Shown: positions 1 to 6,100 of the stretch, one piece after another | Layout: every line of letters starts with the position of its first letter | How positions within the stretch are numbered: position 1 is the stretch's first letter | Origin: an uncultured Roseburia sp. | Lineage (GTDB): Bacteria; Bacillota; Clostridia; Lachnospirales; Lachnospiraceae | Length of the DNA: 6,903 bases | Reading direction: 5' to 3' | Assembly: GCA_947057405.1 (NCBI GenBank) | Contig: CAMSEJ010000138.1 | Coordinates: forward strand, 1-6,903 | Position numbers and translations under genes: made by a program | The notes under the pieces: generated by a model | What the model was told of the DNA's origin: nothing | Seen by the model: only the letters and a program-made list of their open reading frames with translations | Database searches by the model: none

Positions 1-204
1 TCTGGCCTGGATCGTCTTCCCGTCCGAAAGCCCCAGTGTCACGACTCCGTTCTCCATATGGTTAATACTGCCCTCAAAAACATTCCCCACCGACATCTGC
101 TGTAAGGAAGACGCAATCTGCCGGATCCCCTGCGTCCCGCCGGAAAGCTCCGTACCGTTTGCAACCGTTCTGTTATACTGGTTCAACATATCCGTAATCT
201 GCAT
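1..204 (-). CDS. N-terminal fragment of an uncharacterised protein, possibly FliK-like
   Basis: This is an open reading frame of 68 codons that runs off the window edge, beginning MQITDMLNQYN. The start at 204 is supported by an AGGAG sequence nine bases upstream. The visible part has a short Gln/Asn-rich N-terminus, then a segment (VGNVFEGSI, followed by VVTLGLSDGKTI) that reads like the opening strands of a small beta domain. No signal peptide or membrane segment is visible. It lies 76 nt after rnhB. From memory, Lachnospiraceae often carry at this position a long protein annotated as flagellar hook-length control (FliK)-like or as a domain of unknown function, and Bacillus has the FliK-like ylqG after rnhB. 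That parallel is the only basis for the suggested family. The part seen here has no diagnostic motif, so the function is left open. Confidence 0.7.
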   Translation of the reverse strand, partial: MQITDMLNQYNRTVANGTELSGGTQGIRQIASSLQQMSVGNVFEGSINHMENGVVTLGLSDGKTIQAR

Positions 205-280
205 ACATTCCCGCTCCTATCCACCCAAAAATACACACGATAACGATACGGTAGCCTGACGGACAGAGCGTTAAAGGTAC

Positions 281-1042
281 TCAGACAAACTTCCCGATAA
301 ACGACTTCCGGTGAATCGGCGTCGCCCCCAGCTTACGAAGCGCCGCAATGTGCGCCGCCGACCCATATCCTTTATGCTCCGCAAATCCGTACCCCGGTAA
401 AACGGCGTCATACTCCGCCATCAGCCGATCCCTGGTCACCTTGGCTACAATACTTGCCGCCCCAATCGAAATGCTCTTCGCATCTCCCTTTACAATCGGC
501 ACCTGGCGGATCGCAATTCCCGGGATCGTCACCGCATCATTTAATAATATATCGGGTGTTACGCCTAAATTATGAATAGCCTTTTTCATCGCTTCATACG
601 TCGCCTGCAGAATATTGATCTCGTCAATCCTCTGCGGCGAAACCATGCCGATTCCCACGGCAGCCGCCTGCTCAAAAATCACATCGTAAAGCTCTTCCCG
701 CTTCTTCGCACTCAGCTTTTTGGAATCATTAATATAAAGGATTTCACAATCCTCCGGCAAAATCACCGCGCCTGCCACAACAGGCCCCGCCAGCGGCCCG
801 CGCCCTGCTTCGTCCACCCCGCAGACCGCTCCAAACGGCGCATACTCCCGTTCGTACACCGATAACTGCCGGATGCGCTCTTTCTCCTCCTTAAGCTTCC
901 GAAGGTTCTTTTTTGCCTGCTCAACCAGCCTTCCCACCCCCAGACGCCCGTCCGTCTCATACCGTGCAATAAAAGAAGGCAGCTCTTCTGCTGCCGTGGC
1001 TCGAAATTCCTCCTGCACTTCATTCACCTTTTTCGTATCCAT
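281..1042 (-). CDS. rnhB: Ribonuclease HII
   Basis: Cytoplasmic endonuclease that cuts the RNA strand of RNA-DNA hybrids. It starts ribonucleotide excision repair by nicking 5' to single ribonucleotides in DNA. The 253-residue length matches Bacillus RnhB (about 255), including an N-terminal extension of roughly 70 residues before the catalytic core. The core opens with GVDEAGRGPLAGPVV, where D77 and E78 are the first two metal-binding acidic residues. DSKKLS follows at 106-111. D169 (in LLNDA) and D187 (in VKGDAKS) complete the DEDD set. The conserved segment GAASIVAKVTRDR lies at 194-206 and the C-terminal HKGYG at 223-227. The start is preceded by GGAAGG at a short spacing. It begins 31 nt after the rbgA stop and is probably cotranscribed with lepB and rbgA. 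Nothing looks truncated or mutated. Confidence 0.97.
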   Translation of the reverse strand: MDTKKVNEVQEEFRATAAEELPSFIARYETDGRLGVGRLVEQAKKNLRKLKEEKERIRQLSVYEREYAPFGAVCGVDEAGRGPLAGPVVAGAVILPEDCEILYINDSKKLSAKKREELYDVIFEQAAAVGIGMVSPQRIDEINILQATYEAMKKAIHNLGVTPDILLNDAVTIPGIAIRQVPIVKGDAKSISIGAASIVAKVTRDRLMAEYDAVLPGYGFAEHKGYGSAAHIAALRKLGATPIHRKSFIGKFV

Positions 1043-1073
1043 TTTATCCTTCCCTGTAATTTTTCAAACACGC

Positions 1074-1913
1074 CTAAGGCATCTCAATCGTAAACCTGCC
1101 CGTCTTGCCGCTGCGGAATTCGTCTATTACAATCAAAGCCGCCTTGCCGTAATCCGGTTCACCGCCTTTTCCGATGCAGTTGCGCGCCTCTGCGACCGCG
1201 CCGAGCACCTGCGCGGCGTCCTTCGTCTCCGTTATCCCGTAGCGCCCCGCCAGGCTGCCCGGATAATCCTTAAGCAGGATCCGGATCAGCTCCAATGCCA
1301 GCCCGTCCGTATTTAAAATCTCGTCCTTAATCGAACCGATCAGCGCCAGATGGAGCCCTACCGTCTGATCCTCAAACTTCGGCCACAAAATCCCCGGCGT
1401 ATCCAAAAGCTCTACGTTTTTGTTCAGCCGGATCCACTGTTTGCCTTTCGTAACTCCCGGCCGGTTGCCCGTCTTTGTACATGCCTTGCCCGCATAGGTA
1501 TTAATAAACGTAGATTTCCCCACGTTCGGAATGCCCACTACCATCGCGCGCACCGGGCGGTTTCGGATTCCCCTTTTCCTGTCGCGTTCCGTCTTCTCTT
1601 TGCAGGCTTCCAGAATCGTGTTCTGGACTGCTTTCATGCCCGCCCTGCTCCTGGCATCCAGATTCACCGTAAAATACCCTTTTTCTTTAAAATAACGGTT
1701 GAATACCTCCGTTTTGTCCGGATCCGCCAAATCCGCCTTATTCATTAAAATCAGACGGGCCTTCTGTTTTCCCAGCCCGTCGATGTCGGGATTGCGGCTT
1801 GAAAGCGGAATCCTCGCATCCACCAGCTCTATAATCAAATCAATCAGCTTAATATCTTCCTGCATCTGACGCTTTGCCTTGGTCATATGCCCCGGGTACC
1901 ACTGAAAATGCAT
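1074..1913 (-). CDS. rbgA: Ribosome biogenesis GTPase RbgA (YlqF)
   Basis: GTPase needed for late maturation of the 50S ribosomal subunit in Firmicutes. At 279 residues it is close to Bacillus RbgA (282). It shows the circularly permuted GTPase order: G4 NKAD at 58-61, then the G5 region (DARSRAG, about 86-92), G1 GIPNVGKS at 127-134, G2 around GVT 153-155, and G3 DTPG at 171-174. The N-terminal WYPGHM contains His9, equivalent to the catalytic histidine described for RbgA. A C-terminal helical region of about 80 residues follows. The start at 1913 is chosen because GGAGG sits five bases upstream and the family begins with this W-Y/F-P-G-H motif. A longer in-frame start at 1967 would overlap lepB and lacks family support. 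It lies 31 nt after lepB and shares a ribosome theme with rplS upstream. Confidence 0.97.
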   Translation of the reverse strand: MHFQWYPGHMTKAKRQMQEDIKLIDLIIELVDARIPLSSRNPDIDGLGKQKARLILMNKADLADPDKTEVFNRYFKEKGYFTVNLDARSRAGMKAVQNTILEACKEKTERDRKRGIRNRPVRAMVVGIPNVGKSTFINTYAGKACTKTGNRPGVTKGKQWIRLNKNVELLDTPGILWPKFEDQTVGLHLALIGSIKDEILNTDGLALELIRILLKDYPGSLAGRYGITETKDAAQVLGAVAEARNCIGKGGEPDYGKAALIVIDEFRSGKTGRFTIEMP

Positions 1914-1944
1914 AATCTCCTCCATTTTTCCTATACGGCAGATA

Positions 1945-2523
1945 CTACAGAAAGCCAAAATCCTCATACGGGGACACTACAAACCAGGCTTTTCCGATAA
2001 TATGCTGCTTTTTTACATTTCCGATATTGGCATAACGGCTGTCCTCGCTGTTATTGCGGTTATCGCCCAGTACAAAATATTCGTCCTCCGCCAAAAGAAT
2101 TTCTTCTTCTGCCAGCTCCGCATCCAAAATCGAATCCATCTCTCCCGCCTCTTCAAACGGCTTCCCGTTTACCAAAACCACGCCGTCCCTGATCTGCACC
2201 GTATCTCCCGGCGTCCCAATCACACGCTTGACATAATAATGGGATTTTTCATTGCCGTTCGGCAAAAAAACGATAATGTCATTGGGCTTCGGATCGGTCA
2301 GCAGATAAATAAACCGGTTGATCAAAATCTCCTGCTTGCTCTCTAAAACCGGCATCATAGACTGCCCTACAACGCTGGTACGCAGCCCGATGTAGTAGAC
2401 AAATACAAACGCGATTCCCAGCACAATGGCAATCTCTAAAATCCACGCTGCCGCGTCTCTTATAATGGGTATATTGACTTTCTTTTTTTCACGTCCGAAA
2501 TGTAATCCGCTTTTTCTTCTCAT
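1945..2523 (-). CDS. lepB: Signal peptidase I
   Basis: Membrane-bound serine protease that removes signal peptides from secreted proteins using a Ser-Lys dyad. From the start at 2523 it has 192 residues, a normal size for Gram-positive type I (SipS-like) enzymes. A short basic N-terminus (KKK at 13-15) precedes one membrane segment at about 24-46. The nucleophile S55 is in GQSMMP, the general base K99 is in YYVKRVIGTPGD, and the conserved GDNRNNSEDSR box lies at 153-163. The catalytic domain should face the outside. The start is set by GAGG five bases upstream and by the position of the membrane segment. A longer in-frame start at 2622 would translate through the terminator hairpin and is unlikely. 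A hairpin terminator ends only 25 nt upstream, so expression probably depends on read-through from rplS. Confidence 0.96.
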   Translation of the reverse strand: MRRKSGLHFGREKKKVNIPIIRDAAAWILEIAIVLGIAFVFVYYIGLRTSVVGQSMMPVLESKQEILINRFIYLLTDPKPNDIIVFLPNGNEKSHYYVKRVIGTPGDTVQIRDGVVLVNGKPFEEAGEMDSILDAELAEEEILLAEDEYFVLGDNRNNSEDSRYANIGNVKKQHIIGKAWFVVSPYEDFGFL

Positions 2524-2548
2524 GTTCGCCTCAATCGTTTCTCCCGGT

Positions 2549-2601
2549 AAAAAACAGCCGTACCTGCCTGGAATTCTAGCTCTCCAGCACAGGATACGGC
2601 T
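2549..2601 (-). terminator. Intrinsic terminator or attenuator between rplS and lepB
   Basis: On the minus strand AGCCGTA (2601-2595) pairs with TACGGCT (2562-2556). Inside it CCTG (2593-2590) pairs with CAGG (2566-2563) and CTGGA (2587-2583) pairs with TCCAG (2572-2568). This gives 16 base pairs with small bulges around a 10-nt loop. A single G and six T residues (2554-2549) follow, the classic Rho-independent layout. It begins 29 nt after the rplS stop and ends 25 nt before the lepB ATG. It probably sets high rplS and lower lepB-rbgA-rnhB expression by partial termination. Confidence 0.88.
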
Positions 2602-2630
2602 TTGTGATTGCATCCGCTGCAATAAATATC

Positions 2631-2981
2631 TTACTTTTTCTCTTTGACCTTCGCCGCTTTTCCGACACGATCCCTTAAGTAGTATAATTTTGCCCTTCTT
2701 ACTTTACCGTAACGGACAACCTCAATCTTCTCTACATTCGGGGAATGCAGCGGCCATGTCTTTTCTACGCCGATCCCGTTTGAAAATTTACGGACGGTAA
2801 ACGTCTCGCGGCTGCTTCCGCCCTGCCGTTTTAATACGATACCTTCAAATACCTGAATCCTTTCGCGGTTTCCCTCTTTGATCTTTCCGTATACCTTTAC
2901 GGTATCGCCCACATGGAATACGGGCACTTCGGCTTTCAGCTGCTCTGCTTCGATGTTCTTGATAATTTCAGTTGCGTTCAT
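2631..2981 (-). CDS. rplS: 50S ribosomal protein L19
   Basis: Large-subunit ribosomal protein located near the interface with the 30S subunit. It is 116 residues, the usual bacterial length (about 115). Typical L19 features are VPVFHVGDTVKV (19-30), ERIQVFEGIVLKRQG (40-54), FTVRKFSNGIGVEKTWPLHSP (61-81), VRRAKLYYLRD (94-104) and a lysine-rich tail. The start at 2981 is fixed by a perfect AGGAGG seven bases upstream and by the family N-terminus. An in-frame extension upstream to 3053 lies in the untranslated leader. In many Firmicutes rplS follows rimM-trmD. Here the upstream neighbour is the copper gene copA, so this copy has its own promoter just after the copA stop. Confidence 0.98.
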   Translation of the reverse strand: MNATEIIKNIEAEQLKAEVPVFHVGDTVKVYGKIKEGNRERIQVFEGIVLKRQGGSSRETFTVRKFSNGIGVEKTWPLHSPNVEKIEVVRYGKVRRAKLYYLRDRVGKAAKVKEKK

Positions 2982-3002
2982 TTTTCTTCCTCCTGATTTC
3001 TC

Positions 3003-3039
3003 CGATGTTCTTAATACCTTCTGTAACAGAGGACCATCG
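3003..3039 (-). promoter_or_regulatory. Possible structured leader of rplS (candidate L19 leader)
   Basis: Within the roughly 72-nt leader of rplS, CGATG (3039-3035) can pair with CATCG (3007-3003). A small inner hairpin (CCTCTG with CAG-A-AGG around a TTA loop) sits inside. The position just upstream of rplS fits a ribosomal-protein leader used for autoregulation, such as the L19 leader described in Bacillales. I have not matched it to that consensus, and a 5-bp outer stem could arise by chance. Confidence 0.35.
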
Positions 3040-3060
3040 CTTGGTTCATACAACTATAAA

Positions 3061-3089
3061 ACTATAGCATAATTTCTTCGGGTACGCAA
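3061..3089 (-). promoter_or_regulatory. Promoter of rplS
   Basis: The -10 box TATAGT (3066-3061, five of six to consensus) is preceded by TGC, making an extended -10 element. A weak -35, TTGCGT (3089-3084), lies 17 nt upstream, which is optimal spacing. Transcription would start near 3054, giving an untranslated leader of about 70 nt. It sits 28 nt after the copA stop, so rplS can be expressed independently of copper. Confidence 0.7.
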
Positions 3090-3117
3090 GAGGTTTTAAA
3101 GGAATTTTGCCGAACCG

Positions 3118-5643
3118 TTACTGAATGGAGATTACCTCATAATCCTGATCCTCCACCGCCTTTTTCAGCGCCTCGTCCGACACGTCATGATCCAGCGCAA
3201 TTAACGCACTTGCGGCTTCGTAGCTGACTGCCGCTTTGGAAACGCCGTCCACTTCTTCCAGTGCGCTTTTAACCCTTGCCGCGCAATGTTCACACATCAT
3301 ACCTTTAATTTCCATTACTCGTTCCATTCTTTTTTCATCCTCCATCCTGCATTTTGATCTGATTTCTTTATCCTTTTCTGCATTGTAAACCTGCAGCAAA
3401 TTCAAGCGCAATGCGTTGGTTACAACGCAAAAGCTGGATAAACTCATTGCAGCGGCGGCAAACATCGGGTTGAGCCCGATTCCAAACAGCGGAATAAACA
3501 CCCCCGCCGCTAACGGTATTCCGATAATATTATAAATAAATGCCCAGAACAGGTTTTCATGGATATTCCGAAGCGCCGCCCGGCTTAAGCGGATCGCCGC
3601 AGGCACATCCGTCAGCCTGCTCTTCATCAGCACCACGTCCGCCGCGTCAATCGCAATATCCGTTCCCGCACCGATTGCAATACCGATATCCGCTCGGGTC
3701 AGCGCCGGGGCATCATTGATGCCGTCGCCTACCATCGCCACGCTGCCCTTTTCCTTTAACGAACGGATAACGCTTTCCTTACCCTCCGGCAGCACGCCGG
3801 CAATAACCTCATTCACGCCCGCCTGTTTCCCGATTGCCTTTGCGGTGCGTTCGTTGTCCCCGGTCAGCATAACGACACGGATGCCCATATTTTTCAGCTG
3901 GCAGACGGCCGCGCGGGCCTCTTTTTTGGGCACGTCCGCAACCGCAATGACGCCCATAAACTTCCCTTCTCCCGCAAAATACAGCGGCGTCTTCCCTTCC
4001 TCCGCCAGTCTGTTCGCCTTAGCCGAATACCTCCACGGCACCTCGGCAAAACGGGTGATGTAATCCAGATTGCCGCCCCAAAACGGCATACCGTCGACTG
4101 TACCGTACAGCCCGTTTCCGGCAACGGCAGCAAAATCCTGTGCATCGCCTGGTTTAACGCCCTTTTCTTTTGCATATTCCAAAATTGCTGCCGCCAGAGG
4201 ATGCTCGCTCTTTTGCTCCAGGGAAGCTGCCAGGTACAAAAGCTCTTCCCGATCCACACTGTCCTCCGGAAACAAATCCGTAACTTTCGGCTCCCCGGTT
4301 GTAATCGTGCCCGTCTTGTCCAGCGCCACAATCTGCACCTTTCCGGTTTCTTCCAGGGAAACGGCGGTCTTGAACATGATCCCGTTTTTTGCCCCGATGC
4401 CGTTTCCTACCATAATCGCGACCGGCGTCGCAAGCCCCAGCGCGCACGGGCAGCTGATTACCAGCACGGAAATCCCTCTTGCCAGCGCAAAGCCCGGCCC
4501 CGCTCCCGCAAGCAGCCAGACTGCCGCCGTCACTGCCGCAATGGCGATGACAACCGGCACAAACACCCCGGAAACCTTATCCGCCACCTTGGCAATCGGC
4601 GCTTTCGTTGCGGCCGCGTCGCTGACCAGCCGGATAATCTGCGACAATGTGGTATCCTCTCCGACCCGTTCGGCTTCGCATTTTAAAAATCCGGACTGGT
4701 TTACGGTCGCCGCAGACACCCGGTCGCCGGCCTCTTTATCCGCCGGAATGCTTTCCCCGGTCAGAGCCGCTTCATTGACCGCGCTGCTTCCTTCCAGCAC
4801 AATGCCGTCTACCGGAATGTTCTCTCCCGGGCGCACGATAAAAATATCTCCCTTTTTTACCTGCTCCACCGCCACTTCCGTTTCCGTGCCGTCCGCCAGG
4901 ATCGTTGCTGTTTTGGGGGAAAGGCGGATCAGGCTTTTTAAGGCATCCGTCGTTCTGCCCTTAGATCTGGCTTCCAGCATTTTTCCCACGGTAATCAGCG
5001 TCAAAATCATAGCGGCAGACTCAAAGTAAAATTCGTGCATGTATGATGCCGCTGCCGCCGTATCCCCCTGCATCTGAGCTTCTGTCATGGCAAACAGCGC
5101 ATACGTGCTGTAGACAAACGACGCCGCCGATCCCAATGCCACCAGGGTATCCATATTCGGCGCAAGATGAAACAGGCTTTGAAACCCGCTGATAAAAAAC
5201 TTCTGATTGATCACCATAACCATACCGGTCAAAAGCAGCTGCAAGAGCCCGACCGCCACATGGTTGTGCGCAAGAGCCTCCGGCAGCGGCCAGCCCCACA
5301 TCATATGCCCCATTGATACATACATCAAAAGCGCCAGAAACCCTGCGGATGCATACAGCCTGCGTTTTAATACCGGTGTCTCCCGGTCTTTTAACATCTC
5401 TTCCGCATCGGCCGTCCCCGCCGCCTTTGCGCCGCCCTCTTCTCCGCCTTTTGCGGACGCGCCGTATCCGGCGCCCTCTACCGCACGGATAATATCCTCC
5501 TTTGCCGCCGTGCCTTCCACTCCCATGGAGCCGGTCAGAAGGCTTACCGAACAGCTCGTTACGCCCGGCACCCTGCCCACTGCTTTCTCCACCCGGCTGC
5601 TGCAGGCGGCGCAGCTCATTCCTGTTACGTTGTACTGCTCCAT
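3118..5643 (-). CDS. copA: Copper-exporting P1B-type ATPase CopA with N- and C-terminal metal-binding domains
   Basis: Inner-membrane pump that expels Cu(I) using ATP. It has 841 residues. An N-terminal HMA domain carries GMSCAAC (C11, C14). Eight membrane helices follow at roughly 97-115, 128-148, 163-187, 203-221, 358-380, 387-413, 697-717 and 722-745. Family motifs are the actuator TGES (295-298), the membrane metal site CPC (398-400), the phosphorylation motif DKTGT (D442), HP (481-482), TGDN (594-597) and GDGINDAP (639-646). YN in TM7 (704-705) and MSLSS in TM8 (733-737) mark the Cu(I) class. The C-terminus adds a second HMA domain (about 773-841) with GMMCEHC (C784, C787), resembling the chaperone CopZ. 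Most CopA proteins end after TM8. The start follows csoR by 11 nt, with GGAGG six bases upstream, so the two genes form one operon. Confidence 0.97.
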   Translation of the reverse strand: MEQYNVTGMSCAACSSRVEKAVGRVPGVTSCSVSLLTGSMGVEGTAAKEDIIRAVEGAGYGASAKGGEEGGAKAAGTADAEEMLKDRETPVLKRRLYASAGFLALLMYVSMGHMMWGWPLPEALAHNHVAVGLLQLLLTGMVMVINQKFFISGFQSLFHLAPNMDTLVALGSAASFVYSTYALFAMTEAQMQGDTAAAASYMHEFYFESAAMILTLITVGKMLEARSKGRTTDALKSLIRLSPKTATILADGTETEVAVEQVKKGDIFIVRPGENIPVDGIVLEGSSAVNEAALTGESIPADKEAGDRVSAATVNQSGFLKCEAERVGEDTTLSQIIRLVSDAAATKAPIAKVADKVSGVFVPVVIAIAAVTAAVWLLAGAGPGFALARGISVLVISCPCALGLATPVAIMVGNGIGAKNGIMFKTAVSLEETGKVQIVALDKTGTITTGEPKVTDLFPEDSVDREELLYLAASLEQKSEHPLAAAILEYAKEKGVKPGDAQDFAAVAGNGLYGTVDGMPFWGGNLDYITRFAEVPWRYSAKANRLAEEGKTPLYFAGEGKFMGVIAVADVPKKEARAAVCQLKNMGIRVVMLTGDNERTAKAIGKQAGVNEVIAGVLPEGKESVIRSLKEKGSVAMVGDGINDAPALTRADIGIAIGAGTDIAIDAADVVLMKSRLTDVPAAIRLSRAALRNIHENLFWAFIYNIIGIPLAAGVFIPLFGIGLNPMFAAAAMSLSSFCVVTNALRLNLLQVYNAEKDKEIRSKCRMEDEKRMERVMEIKGMMCEHCAARVKSALEEVDGVSKAAVSYEAASALIALDHDVSDEALKKAVEDQDYEVISIQ
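3325..3343 (-). promoter_or_regulatory. Internal Shine-Dalgarno-like sequence before the CopZ-like domain of copA
   Basis: Inside copA, GGAGG (3343-3339) lies 11 nt before an in-frame ATG (3327-3325, Met773). That Met begins the C-terminal HMA domain. Initiation there would give a free protein of 69 residues carrying GMMCEHC, the size of CopZ. The spacing is longer than ideal and GGAGG can occur by chance across Met-Glu-Asp codons. It may be a working internal start, a relic of a former separate copZ gene, or nothing. Confidence 0.3.
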
Positions 5644-5654
5644 TCGTATCCTCC

Positions 5655-5960
5655 CTATTTCATCAGCTTCTGCAGCGTAGCCACAAGCTCGTCTACGGTT
5701 TGTTCCCTGCCGGCCCTGATATCCTCAGCCACGCAGGTTTTGATGTGATTCGCCAAAAGTACACGGTTAAAACTGTTTAACGCCGCGTTTACCGCCGCTA
5801 CCTGTACCAAAATATCCGTACAGTATACATCGCGTTCCACCATTCCCTTAATCCCGCGCACCTGGCCTTCTATGCGGTTCAAACGATTCAGAAGATCCCG
5901 GTATTCCTGGTCGGGACGCTCCTTTGTCTTATGTGTACAGCATTCCCGTTCTTCACCCAT
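5655..5960 (-). CDS. csoR: Copper-sensing transcriptional repressor CsoR
   Basis: Small all-helical DNA-binding repressor of the CsoR/RcnR family. It binds operator DNA without copper and releases it when Cu(I) binds. With the start at 5960 it has 101 residues. The Cu(I) ligand set is complete: C47 (in YCTDIL) and H72 and C76 (in NHIKTC), the Cys-His-Cys pattern that separates CsoR from nickel- or formaldehyde-sensing relatives. The family signature NRLNRIEGQVRGIKGM lies at 25-40. The N-terminus adds C7, C8 and H10, possible extra ligands. The start at 5960 is preferred over an in-frame ATG at 5966 because GAGAGG lies seven bases upstream of the former but only one base from the latter. It is first in the operon with copA and has a CsoR-like operator in its own promoter, implying autoregulation. 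Confidence 0.95.
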   Translation of the reverse strand: MGEERECCTHKTKERPDQEYRDLLNRLNRIEGQVRGIKGMVERDVYCTDILVQVAAVNAALNSFNRVLLANHIKTCVAEDIRAGREQTVDELVATLQKLMK

Positions 5961-5992
5961 ATACATACCTCTCTTTTTTCTTTTTCATTTGA

Positions 5993-6022
5993 ATTATATA
6001 CCCCCATAGGGTATACTGTCAA
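5993..6022 (-). promoter_or_regulatory. Promoter of the csoR-copA operon
   Basis: On the minus strand TTGACA (6022-6017) and TATAAT (5998-5993) are both perfect matches to the housekeeping sigma consensus, separated by 18 nt. Transcription should start near 5986, giving a leader of about 25 nt before the csoR ATG. Such a strong promoter would need tight repression, which the embedded palindrome supplies. Confidence 0.9.
5997..6015. promoter_or_regulatory. CsoR operator
   Basis: An inverted repeat, TATACCC-N5-GGGTATA, has perfect 7-bp arms around CCATA. Its G/C tracts flanked by TA-rich ends match the operator type known for CsoR of Bacillus and relatives. It fills nearly all of the promoter spacer and overlaps two bases of the -10 box, so bound CsoR would block RNA polymerase. 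Confidence 0.88.
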
Positions 6023-6043
6023 GCATAATTTTAAAAGAACCGC

Positions 6044-6086
6044 AAAAAAATACTAAGCCGCAGGACCGTTCCCCACAGCTTAGTAT
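6044..6086 (-). terminator. Intrinsic terminator after galE
   Basis: On the minus strand ATACTAAGC (6086-6078) pairs perfectly with GCTTAGTAT (6058-6050). The 19-nt loop can form further short G/C pairs, and six more T residues follow (6049-6044). It begins 14 nt after the galE stop and ends 21 nt before the csoR -35 box, so it insulates the copper operon from galE. Confidence 0.92.
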
Positions 6087-6100
6087 CCGTTTCGTTCTTT

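Noticed and set aside
1..20. Adapter contamination at the left end as well
   Set aside because: The first bases read in frame as a plausible continuation of the partial protein and do not match the adapter.
205..280. Terminator or promoter between rnhB and the following gene
   Set aside because: I found no stable stem followed by a T-run and no convincing -35/-10 pair in these 76 bases.
1914..1967. Longer rbgA start at 1967 overlapping the lepB end
   Set aside because: The family begins at the WYPGHM region, and GGAGG lies directly before the ATG at 1913.
2524..2622. Longer lepB start at 2622
   Set aside because: The added residues are encoded by the terminator hairpin and do not resemble a signal peptidase N-terminus. 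The ATG at 2523 has a GAGG site.
2982..3053. In-frame N-terminal extension of rplS starting at 3053
   Set aside because: L19 proteins do not carry it, the perfect AGGAGG points to the ATG at 2981, and the extension would start at or beside the predicted transcription start.
3067..3117. Terminator after copA
   Set aside because: Only a weak GGTT/AACC pairing over an A/T-rich loop is possible, with no T-tract after a stable stem.
4070..5029. Long plus-strand reading frame of 319 codons opposite copA
   Set aside because: It is an antisense shadow of copA. The minus strand encodes every P1B-ATPase motif across this stretch, and the plus-strand product is Ser/Ala/Pro-rich with no recognisable family.
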